43,449 bases of DNA from CAZNKO01 sp964573855 (lineage in GTDB: Bacteria; Patescibacteriota; Patescibacteriia; UBA9934; GWF2-40-263): NCBI GenBank assembly GCA_964573855.1, contig CAZNKO010000004.1:1-43449 (forward strand). Direction: 5' to 3'. Made by a program: the position numbers and the translations under genes. The stretch's first letter is position 1. Every line of letters begins with the position of its first letter. Below are positions 30,841 through 38,304 of the stretch, piece after piece. The notes beneath the pieces were generated by a model that made no database searches, was not told the origin of the DNA, and saw only the letters and a program-made list of their open reading frames with translations.

Positions 30841-31536
30841 TCAGCGCGCAGCTGCCGGTGCGGTCGCAGGACGGTCCTGCTCAGCTTCGTAGAGACCGCG
30901 GAGCACATCCTGCGGCATGCGCAACCGCCGCAAAAGACGCGCAACGAGCTTTTCCCTCGCGGCCTTCTCGCGCATGGTCGCTTGGTCTGTCAACTTACGT
31001 AGGAAGAGAGCCGCAGGGGTGTTGGCATCCTCCAGACGTCTGAACGGCTGCTGATCCTGGGCAAAAGAGGACAGGTCCCCGCCGGTCCTCTCGTTCAAGA
31101 TGTTCGCCACGAACATGTCGGCATCGAGATCGGCCCGAAGTTTGTAGAAAGGTGGCGTCTCCCCCACCCCTCCCTGCAGCCAGAACGACTGCTCACGCAT
31201 CATACTGTAGAGGATGTGCAAGCCGACGAGTCCGAGCCCGAAAGAAGACAGGAGCGTCGCGAAATAGAAGCAGCGAACCGGGAACGGTACGTCCGCCCCG
31301 TGTGCCTCATACTCGCGATAGACAGCGATCGCTCCCCGATCCAGGTACCGCGATTCCGCAGACACCGGAACTTCGCAGATCGCGAACTCTCCCGATTTCC
31401 AGTCGGCCGCCGACGGTTCGAGATCTGTTGCCGACCGACCGTAACGCCTGACGAATTCGATGACACGTCGTGTCTCGTAGTGGCCAGGAGCCACTTCCTG
31501 AAGCGCTGCCAACAACTTCTCTTTGGCATCCCCCAC
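30841..31536 (-). CDS. Membrane protein of unknown function
   Basis: A 231-residue protein: a soluble N-terminal part of about 95 residues, one strong membrane segment (FYFATLLSSFGLGLVGLHIL, about 103-122) and a charged helical C-terminus (LTDQATMREKAAREKLVARL) ending in an Ala/Pro tail. I do not recognise the family. GTG 31536 is chosen for AAGGGGGTG just upstream; the earlier ATG lies over the neighbour's terminator region. Single gene with its own terminator. Confidence 0.65.
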   Translation of the reverse strand: MGDAKEKLLAALQEVAPGHYETRRVIEFVRRYGRSATDLEPSAADWKSGEFAICEVPVSAESRYLDRGAIAVYREYEAHGADVPFPVRCFYFATLLSSFGLGLVGLHILYSMMREQSFWLQGGVGETPPFYKLRADLDADMFVANILNERTGGDLSSFAQDQQPFRRLEDANTPAALFLRKLTDQATMREKAAREKLVARLLRRLRMPQDVLRGLYEAEQDRPATAPAAAR

Positions 31537-31568
31537 GGGACACCCCCTTTCGAAAATGGTTGATAAAA

Positions 31569-31597
31569 CGAACAACTCTCTCCACGAAGGGAGAGAG
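31569..31597 (-). terminator. Terminator of the rml operon
   Basis: On the minus strand CTCTCTCC / GGAGAGAG (31576-31583 / 31590-31597) with a short loop, followed by TTGTTCGTTTT. It lies 3 nt past the RmlD-like stop. Confidence 0.75.
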
Positions 31598-31599
31598 TA

Positions 31600-32451
31600 C
31601 TATGGCTGTTTCATTTTGGCAAGCGTGGCCGCGTACTTTTGCATTGTTTCGCGAAAGGCCTCTTTCACCGGCCGCATGGTGATGCCAAACTCCGCAAGGC
31701 GCGTGGAGGCCATAAAATTGTTCGACCGCCCTTTTGTCGCAAGGCCAAGCTTCACAAGATCATCATTCGGAATCCATTCGTTCTTGTGAGATGGATCCAC
31801 CAGCTCTTCGTAAAGCCCCAGAATCTCGCGATGTTTCAAGGTGCCGGGATTGGTAACATGAAAAATGCCTGTCGCCTTCTTTTCCAACAGTTTGTGAAAA
31901 ACGTCCAGCATATCGTCAATGATTGTGACGCTATTCTCCACATCAATCACTTTCGGATACTTCGCGAGTTTCGTAATCAAATTATTGTCGTGCGGCACCC
32001 AATCGATCGGCATGCGGATCCGCGCGATGCCAACGTCCGGAAGTGTGGAGAGGACAAGATCGGCTGCCCACTTGGCGCGCGAATACACGACGTCCGGATT
32101 TCCAAAATCATTTTCCCGCCAAGCGCGGTCCGGATGCTGGGAATCTCCGTAAAAAATGCATCCCGAGGCCATGTGCAAAAGGTAAACGCCGGCTTCCGCG
32201 CACGCGTCCGCGAGCACGAGCGGCATGATGGTGTTGCCGCGCATGGTTTCATATTGATGCGTCTCACACCAATCCACATTCGGCTTCCCGCGCACGCCGG
32301 CCGCGTTTAACACGACGTCCGGCTTGTGCTTCCGAATTTCTTTGAGCGCGTCTTCTTTGGTGTTCACGCGGGACTCGGACAAGACAGAACCAGGCCACGC
32401 TTCATGCGCTCGAGTTCCCAAATAGCCTTTTCCGAAGATGAGGATTTTCAT
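31600..32451 (-). CDS. RmlD-like NAD(P)-dependent sugar reductase
   Basis: A 283-residue SDR-extended protein: ILIFGKGYLGTRA (dinucleotide loop), VVLNAAGVRGKPNVDWCE, the catalytic YSRAK and VTIIDDMLDVF. It resembles dTDP-4-dehydrorhamnose reductase. ATG 32451 is preferred; ATG 32457 or 32463 is possible, but the last comes from an adjoining palindromic repeat. It follows rmlB in an operon; no rmlC is in view. Confidence 0.78.
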   Translation of the reverse strand: MKILIFGKGYLGTRAHEAWPGSVLSESRVNTKEDALKEIRKHKPDVVLNAAGVRGKPNVDWCETHQYETMRGNTIMPLVLADACAEAGVYLLHMASGCIFYGDSQHPDRAWRENDFGNPDVVYSRAKWAADLVLSTLPDVGIARIRMPIDWVPHDNNLITKLAKYPKVIDVENSVTIIDDMLDVFHKLLEKKATGIFHVTNPGTLKHREILGLYEELVDPSHKNEWIPNDDLVKLGLATKGRSNNFMASTRLAEFGITMRPVKEAFRETMQKYAATLAKMKQP

Positions 32452-32458
32452 ATTCATC

Positions 32459-32522
32459 GTCATCCTGAGCGTAGCGAAGGATCTCTCAAGAGATTCTTCG
32501 TCGCTTCGCTCCTCAGAATGAC
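32459..32522. repeat. 64-bp palindromic repeat between rmlB and the RmlD-like gene
   Basis: An imperfect hairpin from GTCATCCTGAGCG to GCTCCTCAGAATGAC. This word pattern (CTGAGCGTAGCGAAGGATCT) is known to me as a widespread intergenic palindrome in many bacterial genomes, so it is likely mobile or convergent. Confidence 0.8.
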
Positions 32523-32529
32523 AGTTTCA

Positions 32530-33552
32530 TTACAACTTCCCGATTCGTTCCTTGTAATATTGATCGTAATACTGCTGATACACGCCGCTCTTCGCGCGCT
32601 GCCACCACTCGGGATTATCGCGGTACCAATGAATCGTTTCACGAATTCCCTCTTCGAAATTCACTTGCGGTTTCCACCCGAGCTCTCGCTCGATCTTCGA
32701 GGGGTCGAGGAGATAGCGGCGATCGTGCTGGAGGCGATCCGGTACGTACGATTTCAGTGTAGCGGGTTTTTCAAGCGCCCCGAGGACCGCGTCCGCGATT
32801 TCTTCCACGGATTTTTCAACCAGCGTCCCGATATTATACGCCTCCCCTTCCCGCCCGTAAAGGAGGATGGCCTCGATCCCGCGCGCATGGTCATCCACAT
32901 GAATCCATTCGCGGCGATTCTGACTGCTTTTGAAAAGCGGCAAGGGCTTCCCTTCGAGCGCGTTTGTCGTAAAAAGCGGCACGACTTTTTCCGGAAACTG
33001 ATACGACCCGTAATTATTGGCGCAGTGGCTGATCGTCACCGGCATCTTGAAAGTGTGGAAATACGCCATCACCACATGGTTGGCCGCGGCCTTCGAGGCG
33101 TTGTACGGCGTCTTCGGGTGAAATGGGTCGCTCTCCTTGAACATCCTCTGTTCATCAAGTGCCAAGTCCCCGAACACTTCACACGTAGAAATATGATGAA
33201 ACCGCCGGACTTTCGCGTCACGGGCCGCTTCGAGCAGGATCTGGGTGCCATGTACGTTCGTTTTGACAAAAATGCCCGGGTCGAGGATCGCCCGGTCATT
33301 GTGAGATTCCGCCGCGAAGTTTACGACAACATCCACCCCATCGAGTGCCTCGCGCGCCGTTTCATAATCTCCAATATCGCCGCGAACAAACCGATAGTTC
33401 GGGAGCGTGTCGATGCCGCGAAGATTTTCTAGATTCCCCGCATAGGTCAAAAGATCGTAGTTGATTACGAAATCGCCCGGATGACTCCGGAGCCAATAGC
33501 GGATGAAATTCGATCCAATGAACCCGGCCCCGCCGGTCACGAGAAGCTTCAT
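32530..33552 (-). CDS. rmlB: dTDP-glucose 4,6-dehydratase
   Basis: A 340-residue SDR-extended dehydratase: LLVTGGAGFIGSNFIR, VNFAAESHNDRAI, catalytic YNASK and the NNYGSYQFPEKVVPLF signature of RmlB. The usual STDEVYG loop reads STCEVFG, so the acid Asp is Cys while the Glu is kept. ATG 33552 overlaps the stop of the Nudix gene (ATGA); an upstream extension is rejected. It would convert dTDP-glucose to the 4-keto-6-deoxy sugar. Confidence 0.92.
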   Translation of the reverse strand: MKLLVTGGAGFIGSNFIRYWLRSHPGDFVINYDLLTYAGNLENLRGIDTLPNYRFVRGDIGDYETAREALDGVDVVVNFAAESHNDRAILDPGIFVKTNVHGTQILLEAARDAKVRRFHHISTCEVFGDLALDEQRMFKESDPFHPKTPYNASKAAANHVVMAYFHTFKMPVTISHCANNYGSYQFPEKVVPLFTTNALEGKPLPLFKSSQNRREWIHVDDHARGIEAILLYGREGEAYNIGTLVEKSVEEIADAVLGALEKPATLKSYVPDRLQHDRRYLLDPSKIERELGWKPQVNFEEGIRETIHWYRDNPEWWQRAKSGVYQQYYDQYYKERIGKL

Positions 33553-34085
33553 AACGAGAGGTGCTGTTTGACGAGGTGCCAGTCCGAGATGACTTGTTTG
33601 TCCCAAATCTCACGTGACTGGATCGCGGCCTCGATCTCATCCTTACTCATCACCACGACCTCGGTCGTTTCAAACTCGTCCGTGTTCTTTTCCGTCTGCG
33701 AAAGGCCACGCGCAAGATAAATGTGCACGGTCTCGGTCGAAAAGGCCGGAGCCGTCATGGTCGTACCGAGATAGATGAGCTCTTTGGCTTTATACCCAAC
33801 CTCCTCCGCGAGCTCGCGGTGCGCCGCGTCTTCTGGCATTTCTTGCGGCTCGATTCTTCCTTGCACATGCCCAAGCGAAACACGATCAAAAAGATAGCGG
33901 TACTCGCGGAGCATCACGAACCGTCCATCCTCAAGCTGGGGGAAAACCGTGATCGCGTTATTGTTCGTGTGATAATAATATTCCCCCTCCTTTCCATCCA
34001 CGGTCCGAAATCGATCCACCCGGTAGGTCCAGTGCGGATTCCGGTCGCGTTCCTCACTCGAAATTTTTTTCCATTTTTTGATCAT
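33549..34085 (-). CDS. Nudix hydrolase, ADP-ribose pyrophosphatase-like
   Basis: A 178-residue protein with a perfect Nudix box (GRIEPQEMPEDAA then HRELAEEVGY), the strand ITVFPQLEDGRFVMLREYR before it, and the GTTMTAPAFSTETVHIYLA segment typical of ADP-ribose/ADP-sugar pyrophosphatases. It is translationally coupled to rmlB, suggesting sugar-nucleotide housekeeping. Confidence 0.85.
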   Translation of the reverse strand: MIKKWKKISSEERDRNPHWTYRVDRFRTVDGKEGEYYYHTNNNAITVFPQLEDGRFVMLREYRYLFDRVSLGHVQGRIEPQEMPEDAAHRELAEEVGYKAKELIYLGTTMTAPAFSTETVHIYLARGLSQTEKNTDEFETTEVVVMSKDEIEAAIQSREIWDKQVISDWHLVKQHLSL

Positions 34086-34099
34086 GTTGGTTTGAATGT

Positions 34100-34190
34100 C
34101 GTCGTTCGTTGTCCGTAGCTCGTGGTTCGTGAAATATTCTCTCTACGAACAACGAGCTACGATCTACGAGCCACGAGCCACGCGCTACGA
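34100..34190. repeat. Degenerate TACGAGC tandem hairpin
   Basis: Units such as CGTAGCTCGTGG and their complements (CCACGAGCC, CTACGAGC) form an imperfect hairpin. The 29 bp at 34126-34154 recur inverted at 38215-38243 with one mismatch. Confidence 0.7.
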
Positions 34191-34604
34191 GCTCCGTTTG
34201 AGCTCTTCCCGAATCCGCTCCGCGATCTTCTTCAAATCCGACGGGGCATCATCACGCGGATGCCAGAGGCGGTATCCATCGGTCGAAAGCCGCGGCATGA
34301 TGTGAAAATGTGTGTGAAAAACGACCTGACCCGCGGCCCGACCGGTATTCACGCCGAGGTTAAAGGAATCCGCCCCGATGGCTTTCAAGATCCCAGGGGT
34401 AATTTTCTTGACGACAGCCATGATCTTCGCGAGATCCCCTTCGTCTGTTTTCAAAAAATCATCGGCATGGCGCTTGGGCACCACGAGCGTATGGCCCGGA
34501 TTAATCGGCTGAATATCAAGAAAAGCAATAACATCCTCATCTTCATATACTTTTTGCGACGGCATGGATCCGTCAATAACTCGGCAAAAGATACAATCGC
34601 TCAT
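34185..34604 (-). CDS. HIT-family protein
   Basis: A 139-residue histidine-triad protein: CIFCRVIDGSMPSQKVYED, AFLDIQPINPGHTLVVPKRH and the active HTHFHIMPR triad. It would hydrolyse nucleoside phosphoramidates or dinucleotides. Its N-terminal Cys pair could bind zinc. It overlaps the preceding membrane gene by ATGA. The last residues come from the repeat region. Confidence 0.9.
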   Translation of the reverse strand: MSDCIFCRVIDGSMPSQKVYEDEDVIAFLDIQPINPGHTLVVPKRHADDFLKTDEGDLAKIMAVVKKITPGILKAIGADSFNLGVNTGRAAGQVVFHTHFHIMPRLSTDGYRLWHPRDDAPSDLKKIAERIREELKRSS

Positions 34605-34963
34605 ATGGTTTGGAGAATGCGCACAAGATAAATTACGGCGAGGAACGCGAGAACCGCGAAAAGACCGCGAAGATCTCCAAGAGTCTCACCGAGATTCCAC
34701 ACTAACACAGCCGCAAGGAGGGCGAAAAGAGCGGAGAGAAGGTGCGTCAGGACGGACCGTGGTTTCTTCGCATCCGCAAACGATGACCACCAGGCGCCGA
34801 AGAGGATCGCGGCAAGGAGAAAAAGATGGACCGAGAAGGCGCGCGAGACAAATCCTGGGCGCGCGAGGTCAAGAGCGAGAAAAATGCCGTAGGAAATCAC
34901 GCTCGTGAAAAATCCCGTGCGAGCGACGGACTCCTGCCAAGGATGTCTAAACCAGCGTTTCAT
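34601..34963 (-). CDS. Small polytopic membrane protein
   Basis: A 120-residue protein with four likely membrane segments (about 17-35, 42-60, 70-90, 95-115). No family recognised. It overlaps the genes on both sides by ATGA, so it belongs to the same operon as the GT-C enzyme and HIT protein. Confidence 0.72.
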   Translation of the reverse strand: MKRWFRHPWQESVARTGFFTSVISYGIFLALDLARPGFVSRAFSVHLFLLAAILFGAWWSSFADAKKPRSVLTHLLSALFALLAAVLVWNLGETLGDLRGLFAVLAFLAVIYLVRILQTI

Positions 34964-35787
34964 AAAGGAAGGCGCTCACGAATCTCGCTCCAGAGCTCGG
35001 ACCAGCGGAAAGGCGGGCGCGTGAACGTGGCGTTGATGTTCCCGACGTAAAAATGCGTGTTCAGTTCCTTCACGCCAGGAACGGAAAAAACGATTTTCCA
35101 GGTCCGACCGTCTGGTCGGAGCTTTGTTGGATCGAACGATACACGTTTCACGTTCCACGTTCCAATTCTTTCCGGCGGCTCATAGCGGGCGATGATGTAG
35201 TTAATGCCGAGACGATCAAGATCGGTGTCCCAAAGGAGTCGCGTTTGGCTTTGAAGGCTTTGAGGGCTGAGAGGATCTGAATAATGATACGAAGCGATCT
35301 GACGGGTCGATGGAAGTGAGCGAAAAAAATCTTCAATACTTTTATAGACGGGGCGGCGCTGAAGAAGAACGAGATCGTCCTCGCGGAGCTTTGGCCAAGG
35401 AGATTGATCAATGATCAGATTCTCGAGAGGTTGAAGATCGTAGATTTCCTCTTCCCCACGAACATCAGCAAGCCCTCCGAGTTCCACAATCGGCACTCCG
35501 GCATTCTGAAACCAAATCTCGAATTCAACGCGATCGAAGCGGCGGTGTGGATGAACGAAGAAAAATGCGGGGTCATCCACGATCGCCTGCCGCCACTCCC
35601 CATCTGCACGCTCGAGCGGAAGCACGCGCTCCTCCGGGAGCAGACGATCGATAAACGGTGAGCGTTCGTTCACAGCATGGCGCACCGAAAATGTCCCGGT
35701 CGGGACAAGTTCAATCCAAAGGAGCCAGCCAAAGATAAAAACAGGGGTCAAAATGATGGCATATTGAGCGAAGCGGGTAAGACGCAT
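34960..35787 (-). CDS. Membrane-anchored protein of unknown function
   Basis: A 275-residue protein with one N-terminal membrane segment (about 10-28) and a large exported part. It resembles the soluble C-terminal part of GT-C proteins, with strands ending in LGINYIIARY and FYVGNINATF. It follows the GT-C glycosyltransferase and may assist it. Two repeat-derived stretches lie within it: VPTGTF from a TGTCCCG palindrome at 35692-35707, and GTWNVKR from a tandem CGTTCCA repeat near 35150. Confidence 0.68.
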   Translation of the reverse strand: MRLTRFAQYAIILTPVFIFGWLLWIELVPTGTFSVRHAVNERSPFIDRLLPEERVLPLERADGEWRQAIVDDPAFFFVHPHRRFDRVEFEIWFQNAGVPIVELGGLADVRGEEEIYDLQPLENLIIDQSPWPKLREDDLVLLQRRPVYKSIEDFFRSLPSTRQIASYHYSDPLSPQSLQSQTRLLWDTDLDRLGINYIIARYEPPERIGTWNVKRVSFDPTKLRPDGRTWKIVFSVPGVKELNTHFYVGNINATFTRPPFRWSELWSEIRERLPL

Positions 35788-35800
35788 AAAAATGACTCAT

Positions 35801-35832
35801 ACGTATTTTGTCCCGATCGGGACAAAATACGT
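35801..35832. repeat. Perfect 32-bp palindrome
   Basis: A perfect palindrome with arms ACGTATTTTGTCCCGA, between the GT-C stop and the next start. It shares the CCGATCGG core with palindromes P1 and P2 and the TGTCCCG arm with 35692-35707. It can form a strong hairpin but has no T-run. Confidence 0.8.
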
Positions 35833-37622
35833 TATTGGATATTCAGGTCTTCGCGGAAAAAAACGCGATACAGCGACTCGGCGTCGTACGTCTTCACAAG
35901 TTCCATACGAAGGCCAGATGGACCAAGTTCGACCTCATTAAAATACGCGAGGTCCAGCGCGGTCAGCGTAATGCCATAATAATACAATGGGACGTGGGAA
36001 AGATACTGCGGCATCAAACGGAACGTCGTTTCGTCGCGAAGAGGAACGCGCACCCGGCGATACGGAAAAAGAAGTTTATCGCCGCGGTCCGTAATCACGA
36101 TAGCGTCTGGTTCGATGCGGGACAGAAGATCTGCGCGGATTTCGACGGAGCGCTCGAGGACGGCCGAGGCCGCCATGAGGCCGTCCCGCGGAAAAAAGAA
36201 AGCAGTCTGAATGCCAAAGGCGGCAATCACGATCAAAAGAACGCCTCGGAGAGCCAAGCGCCAGCGAGGCACACGGGTCTCAAGCCACGCGCACGCACTC
36301 CCCGCGAAAACTGTCGCGAGAACAAACGCCGGCAACCAGTACCGTGAATAGGAGTTCGCAATGGTCAAAAAATTTGGGTCCGGATTGTCATTAAATTTCC
36401 AACTGCCATACATAACGGCGAGCCAGCCGGCGACGAGCAAAAAAACCACGAGGTATGCGAGGCGAGTCCTGCGTGGAGCGTGGAGCGTGGAGCGTGGAGC
36501 GTTTGTATTCTCTGAACGTTCCACGTTCCACGTTCCACGTTTTACAAACAAGACGAATCCAATCACACTCAAAAGCGCGAACCACCAATAAAGGATGAGG
36601 ACATTATCACGGACATTTCGCCAGACGCCGCGCGGATGGAGACCGAACGGAAAGGCGGGTTTGAGAATGCGCTCCAAGGTTTCCCTCCCCTTTTCAAGGG
36701 GAGGATAGCCACCGCCGTTGGTCCCGCTTTCAGTCGGGATCCCGCCAAAGGCGGTGACGGGGTCCCGCCTGAAGGCGGGAGAGGGGTTACCTTGGAAAGG
36801 GAGACGTTCATCAAAATCTAAGGTGTATCCCGTCCGCCAGGGCGCTCCATACAGTGAGGTATTCAGCGAACCAAGCGGTGCGAGTGTGATGATGATTCCT
36901 GCGATAAAAAACCCAAGCCGCTGCCATCCGATGGTCTTCCAAAAAGCAATGAAGCCAACGGCGAGCGCGGCCGCGACCCAAAGGACTTCCGACGTCCGCA
37001 CGAACAGGGCGCCGCCGAGCGTCGCCCCGGCGAGGAGTGCGTCAAGAGGAAATGTTATTTTCTTCACATTTTGAAACGGCCGAGCGACGAGAAAGAATGC
37101 GCTGTAAATCAACAAAGAAACAAATAACACGTTCGGGAGAAGTCCGCGCGCCGCATAATAAATCCAAGCGGGATGAAGGGCGAGAAGGACCGCCGCCCAC
37201 CAGCCGATCTCGCGCCCGAAAATTTTCGCCACGGTCGTGCGCCAGAAAAAGACTGCGACCAAAGCCGCGATCGCGGTCAAAAATGGCAGTGCCCAATCCC
37301 CCAAGACCGAAATCTTCATCCCATACCATGCTGGGAGCCCTACAAATCCGGTCGGCACGATTCGTCCGTCGATGGAGGCTGTGCTGCGCGGAAACAAAGA
37401 ATTTTCAAGAAGCGGATTCAGTGGTTCGTAAAGAAAGAGTGTCCGGTCGTGCGCAAACGATTCTGCAAAAACGGCGTTCGCGGTTTCATCCGGGGACAAA
37501 TAGATCGCCCCATGCCGCGCAAGTGTCCAGGCGCCGACGATGGCCACGAGGGTACAAAAAAAGAGCAGCAGCGTGTTCACGGCTGCCGGTGAGAGAAACT
37601 TCTGAAATTTCTCAAAGACCAT
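35832..37622 (-). CDS. GT-C glycosyltransferase (PMT/GT39-like)
   Basis: A 596-residue polytopic protein with about ten membrane segments. The first external loop carries IYLSPDETANAVF with the acidic pair expected of GT-C enzymes, which use lipid-linked sugars. Two in-frame repeat insertions interrupt it: a region with palindromic ends at 36677-36795 (containing SPAFRRDPVTAFGG) and a tandem GCGTGGA array at 36476-36541. Its start overlaps the end of pgsA by 11 bp. Confidence 0.82.
   Translation of the reverse strand: MVFEKFQKFLSPAAVNTLLLFFCTLVAIVGAWTLARHGAIYLSPDETANAVFAESFAHDRTLFLYEPLNPLLENSLFPRSTASIDGRIVPTGFVGLPAWYGMKISVLGDWALPFLTAIAALVAVFFWRTTVAKIFGREIGWWAAVLLALHPAWIYYAARGLLPNVLFVSLLIYSAFFLVARPFQNVKKITFPLDALLAGATLGGALFVRTSEVLWVAAALAVGFIAFWKTIGWQRLGFFIAGIIITLAPLGSLNTSLYGAPWRTGYTLDFDERLPFQGNPSPAFRRDPVTAFGGIPTESGTNGGGYPPLEKGRETLERILKPAFPFGLHPRGVWRNVRDNVLILYWWFALLSVIGFVLFVKRGTWNVERSENTNAPRSTLHAPRRTRLAYLVVFLLVAGWLAVMYGSWKFNDNPDPNFLTIANSYSRYWLPAFVLATVFAGSACAWLETRVPRWRLALRGVLLIVIAAFGIQTAFFFPRDGLMAASAVLERSVEIRADLLSRIEPDAIVITDRGDKLLFPYRRVRVPLRDETTFRLMPQYLSHVPLYYYGITLTALDLAYFNEVELGPSGLRMELVKTYDAESLYRVFFREDLNIQ
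36476..36541. repeat. Tandem GAGCGTG / CGTTCCA array inside the GT-C gene
   Basis: Four 7-bp units (GAGCGTG) followed after a short spacer by three inverse units (CGTTCCA), an imperfect hairpin in frame, encoding GTWNVER and APRSTLHAPR. Confidence 0.8.
36677..36795. repeat. Second palindromic insertion inside the GT-C gene
   Basis: Imperfect terminal arms CCAAGGTTTCCCTC and GAGGGGTTACCTTGG enclose smaller palindromes such as CCCGCC...GGCGGG and CCCCTTTTCAAGGGG. It stays in frame and encodes a Pro/Gly-rich loop. Confidence 0.7.
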
Positions 37623-38190
37623 AGGTGAAGAGACTCACGACCGCGAACGCGATCGCGAGCGAGAGTGTCGCAACCGACAGAGGCAGGAAGAGACTCATCC
37701 CGGACCACGCGGCGAGCAGAAGAAACATGACACCAAGCACCTGGAGAAACATTTTTGTCTTTCCAAACACGTTCGCCGACGTGTAGTGACCCCTCGAGCG
37801 ATGCCAGTAGCCGCCAATAATGATGAGCAGTTCGATGCCGAGGATGACGAGCGCGAAGGCGAGATTGATGTATTTCGCCACAATCAGGAGGACGACCGCG
37901 CCGATCAAAATCTTGTCCGCGACCGGATCGTAGAATGTTCCCCAATGGGTGATCTTATTTCTGACTCGTGCCAGCGTCCCGTCGAGGGCATCCGTAAAGG
38001 CAGTAAAAAGGAAGAGCGGCACTCCAATGGCATAATTTTCCACAGACAAAAACCAGAGGACAAACGGTGTCAGAATAAAACGCAATACCGTGACCGCGTT
38101 CGGCGTGACCGCGTTCGGGATAAGCGGAAGAATCGTGTACTTTAAAAGATGATCGTGCGGAAACAGCTTGTGGGGATCGCGTTGAAACAT
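37612..38190 (-). CDS. CDP-alcohol phosphatidyltransferase (PgsA-like)
   Basis: A 192-residue membrane enzyme with the full CDP-OH-P signature DGTLARVRNKITHWGTFYDP continuing to VAD: DG-x2-AR-x8-G-x3-D-x3-D. Family members make phospholipids such as phosphatidylglycerol phosphate. ATG 38190 is chosen because upstream codons are repeat-derived. A short internal duplication gives PNAVTPNAVT. Confidence 0.87.
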   Translation of the reverse strand: MFQRDPHKLFPHDHLLKYTILPLIPNAVTPNAVTVLRFILTPFVLWFLSVENYAIGVPLFLFTAFTDALDGTLARVRNKITHWGTFYDPVADKILIGAVVLLIVAKYINLAFALVILGIELLIIIGGYWHRSRGHYTSANVFGKTKMFLQVLGVMFLLLAAWSGMSLFLPLSVATLSLAIAFAVVSLFTYGL

Positions 38191-38199
38191 ACGTGTATA

Positions 38200-38283
38200 G
38201 TGTGGATCGTCGAACGTTGTTCGTAGAGAGAATACTTCACGAAGCACGAGCTACGAACCACGAGCTACGAACCACGAGCTACC
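38200..38283. repeat. Degenerate CACGAGCTACGAAC tandem repeat
   Basis: Direct 14-bp units CACGAGCTACGAAC, preceded by an inverted copy of the 29-bp word at 34126-34154. It fills the gap between divergent genes and runs up to the promoter of the next gene. Confidence 0.75.
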
Positions 38284-38285
38284 CA

Positions 38286-38294
38286 TGCTACAAT
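38286..38294 (+). promoter_or_regulatory. Extended -10 promoter, near-leaderless
   Basis: TGCTACAAT, an extended -10, ends 10 nt before ATG 38305. No -35 is visible, in keeping with an extended -10 promoter. Confidence 0.5.
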
Positions 38295-38304
38295 AAATAT
38301 CGCT

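Noticed and set aside
36476..36541. CRISPR array
   Set aside because: The units are 7 bp, contiguous, without spacers and inside a coding gene.
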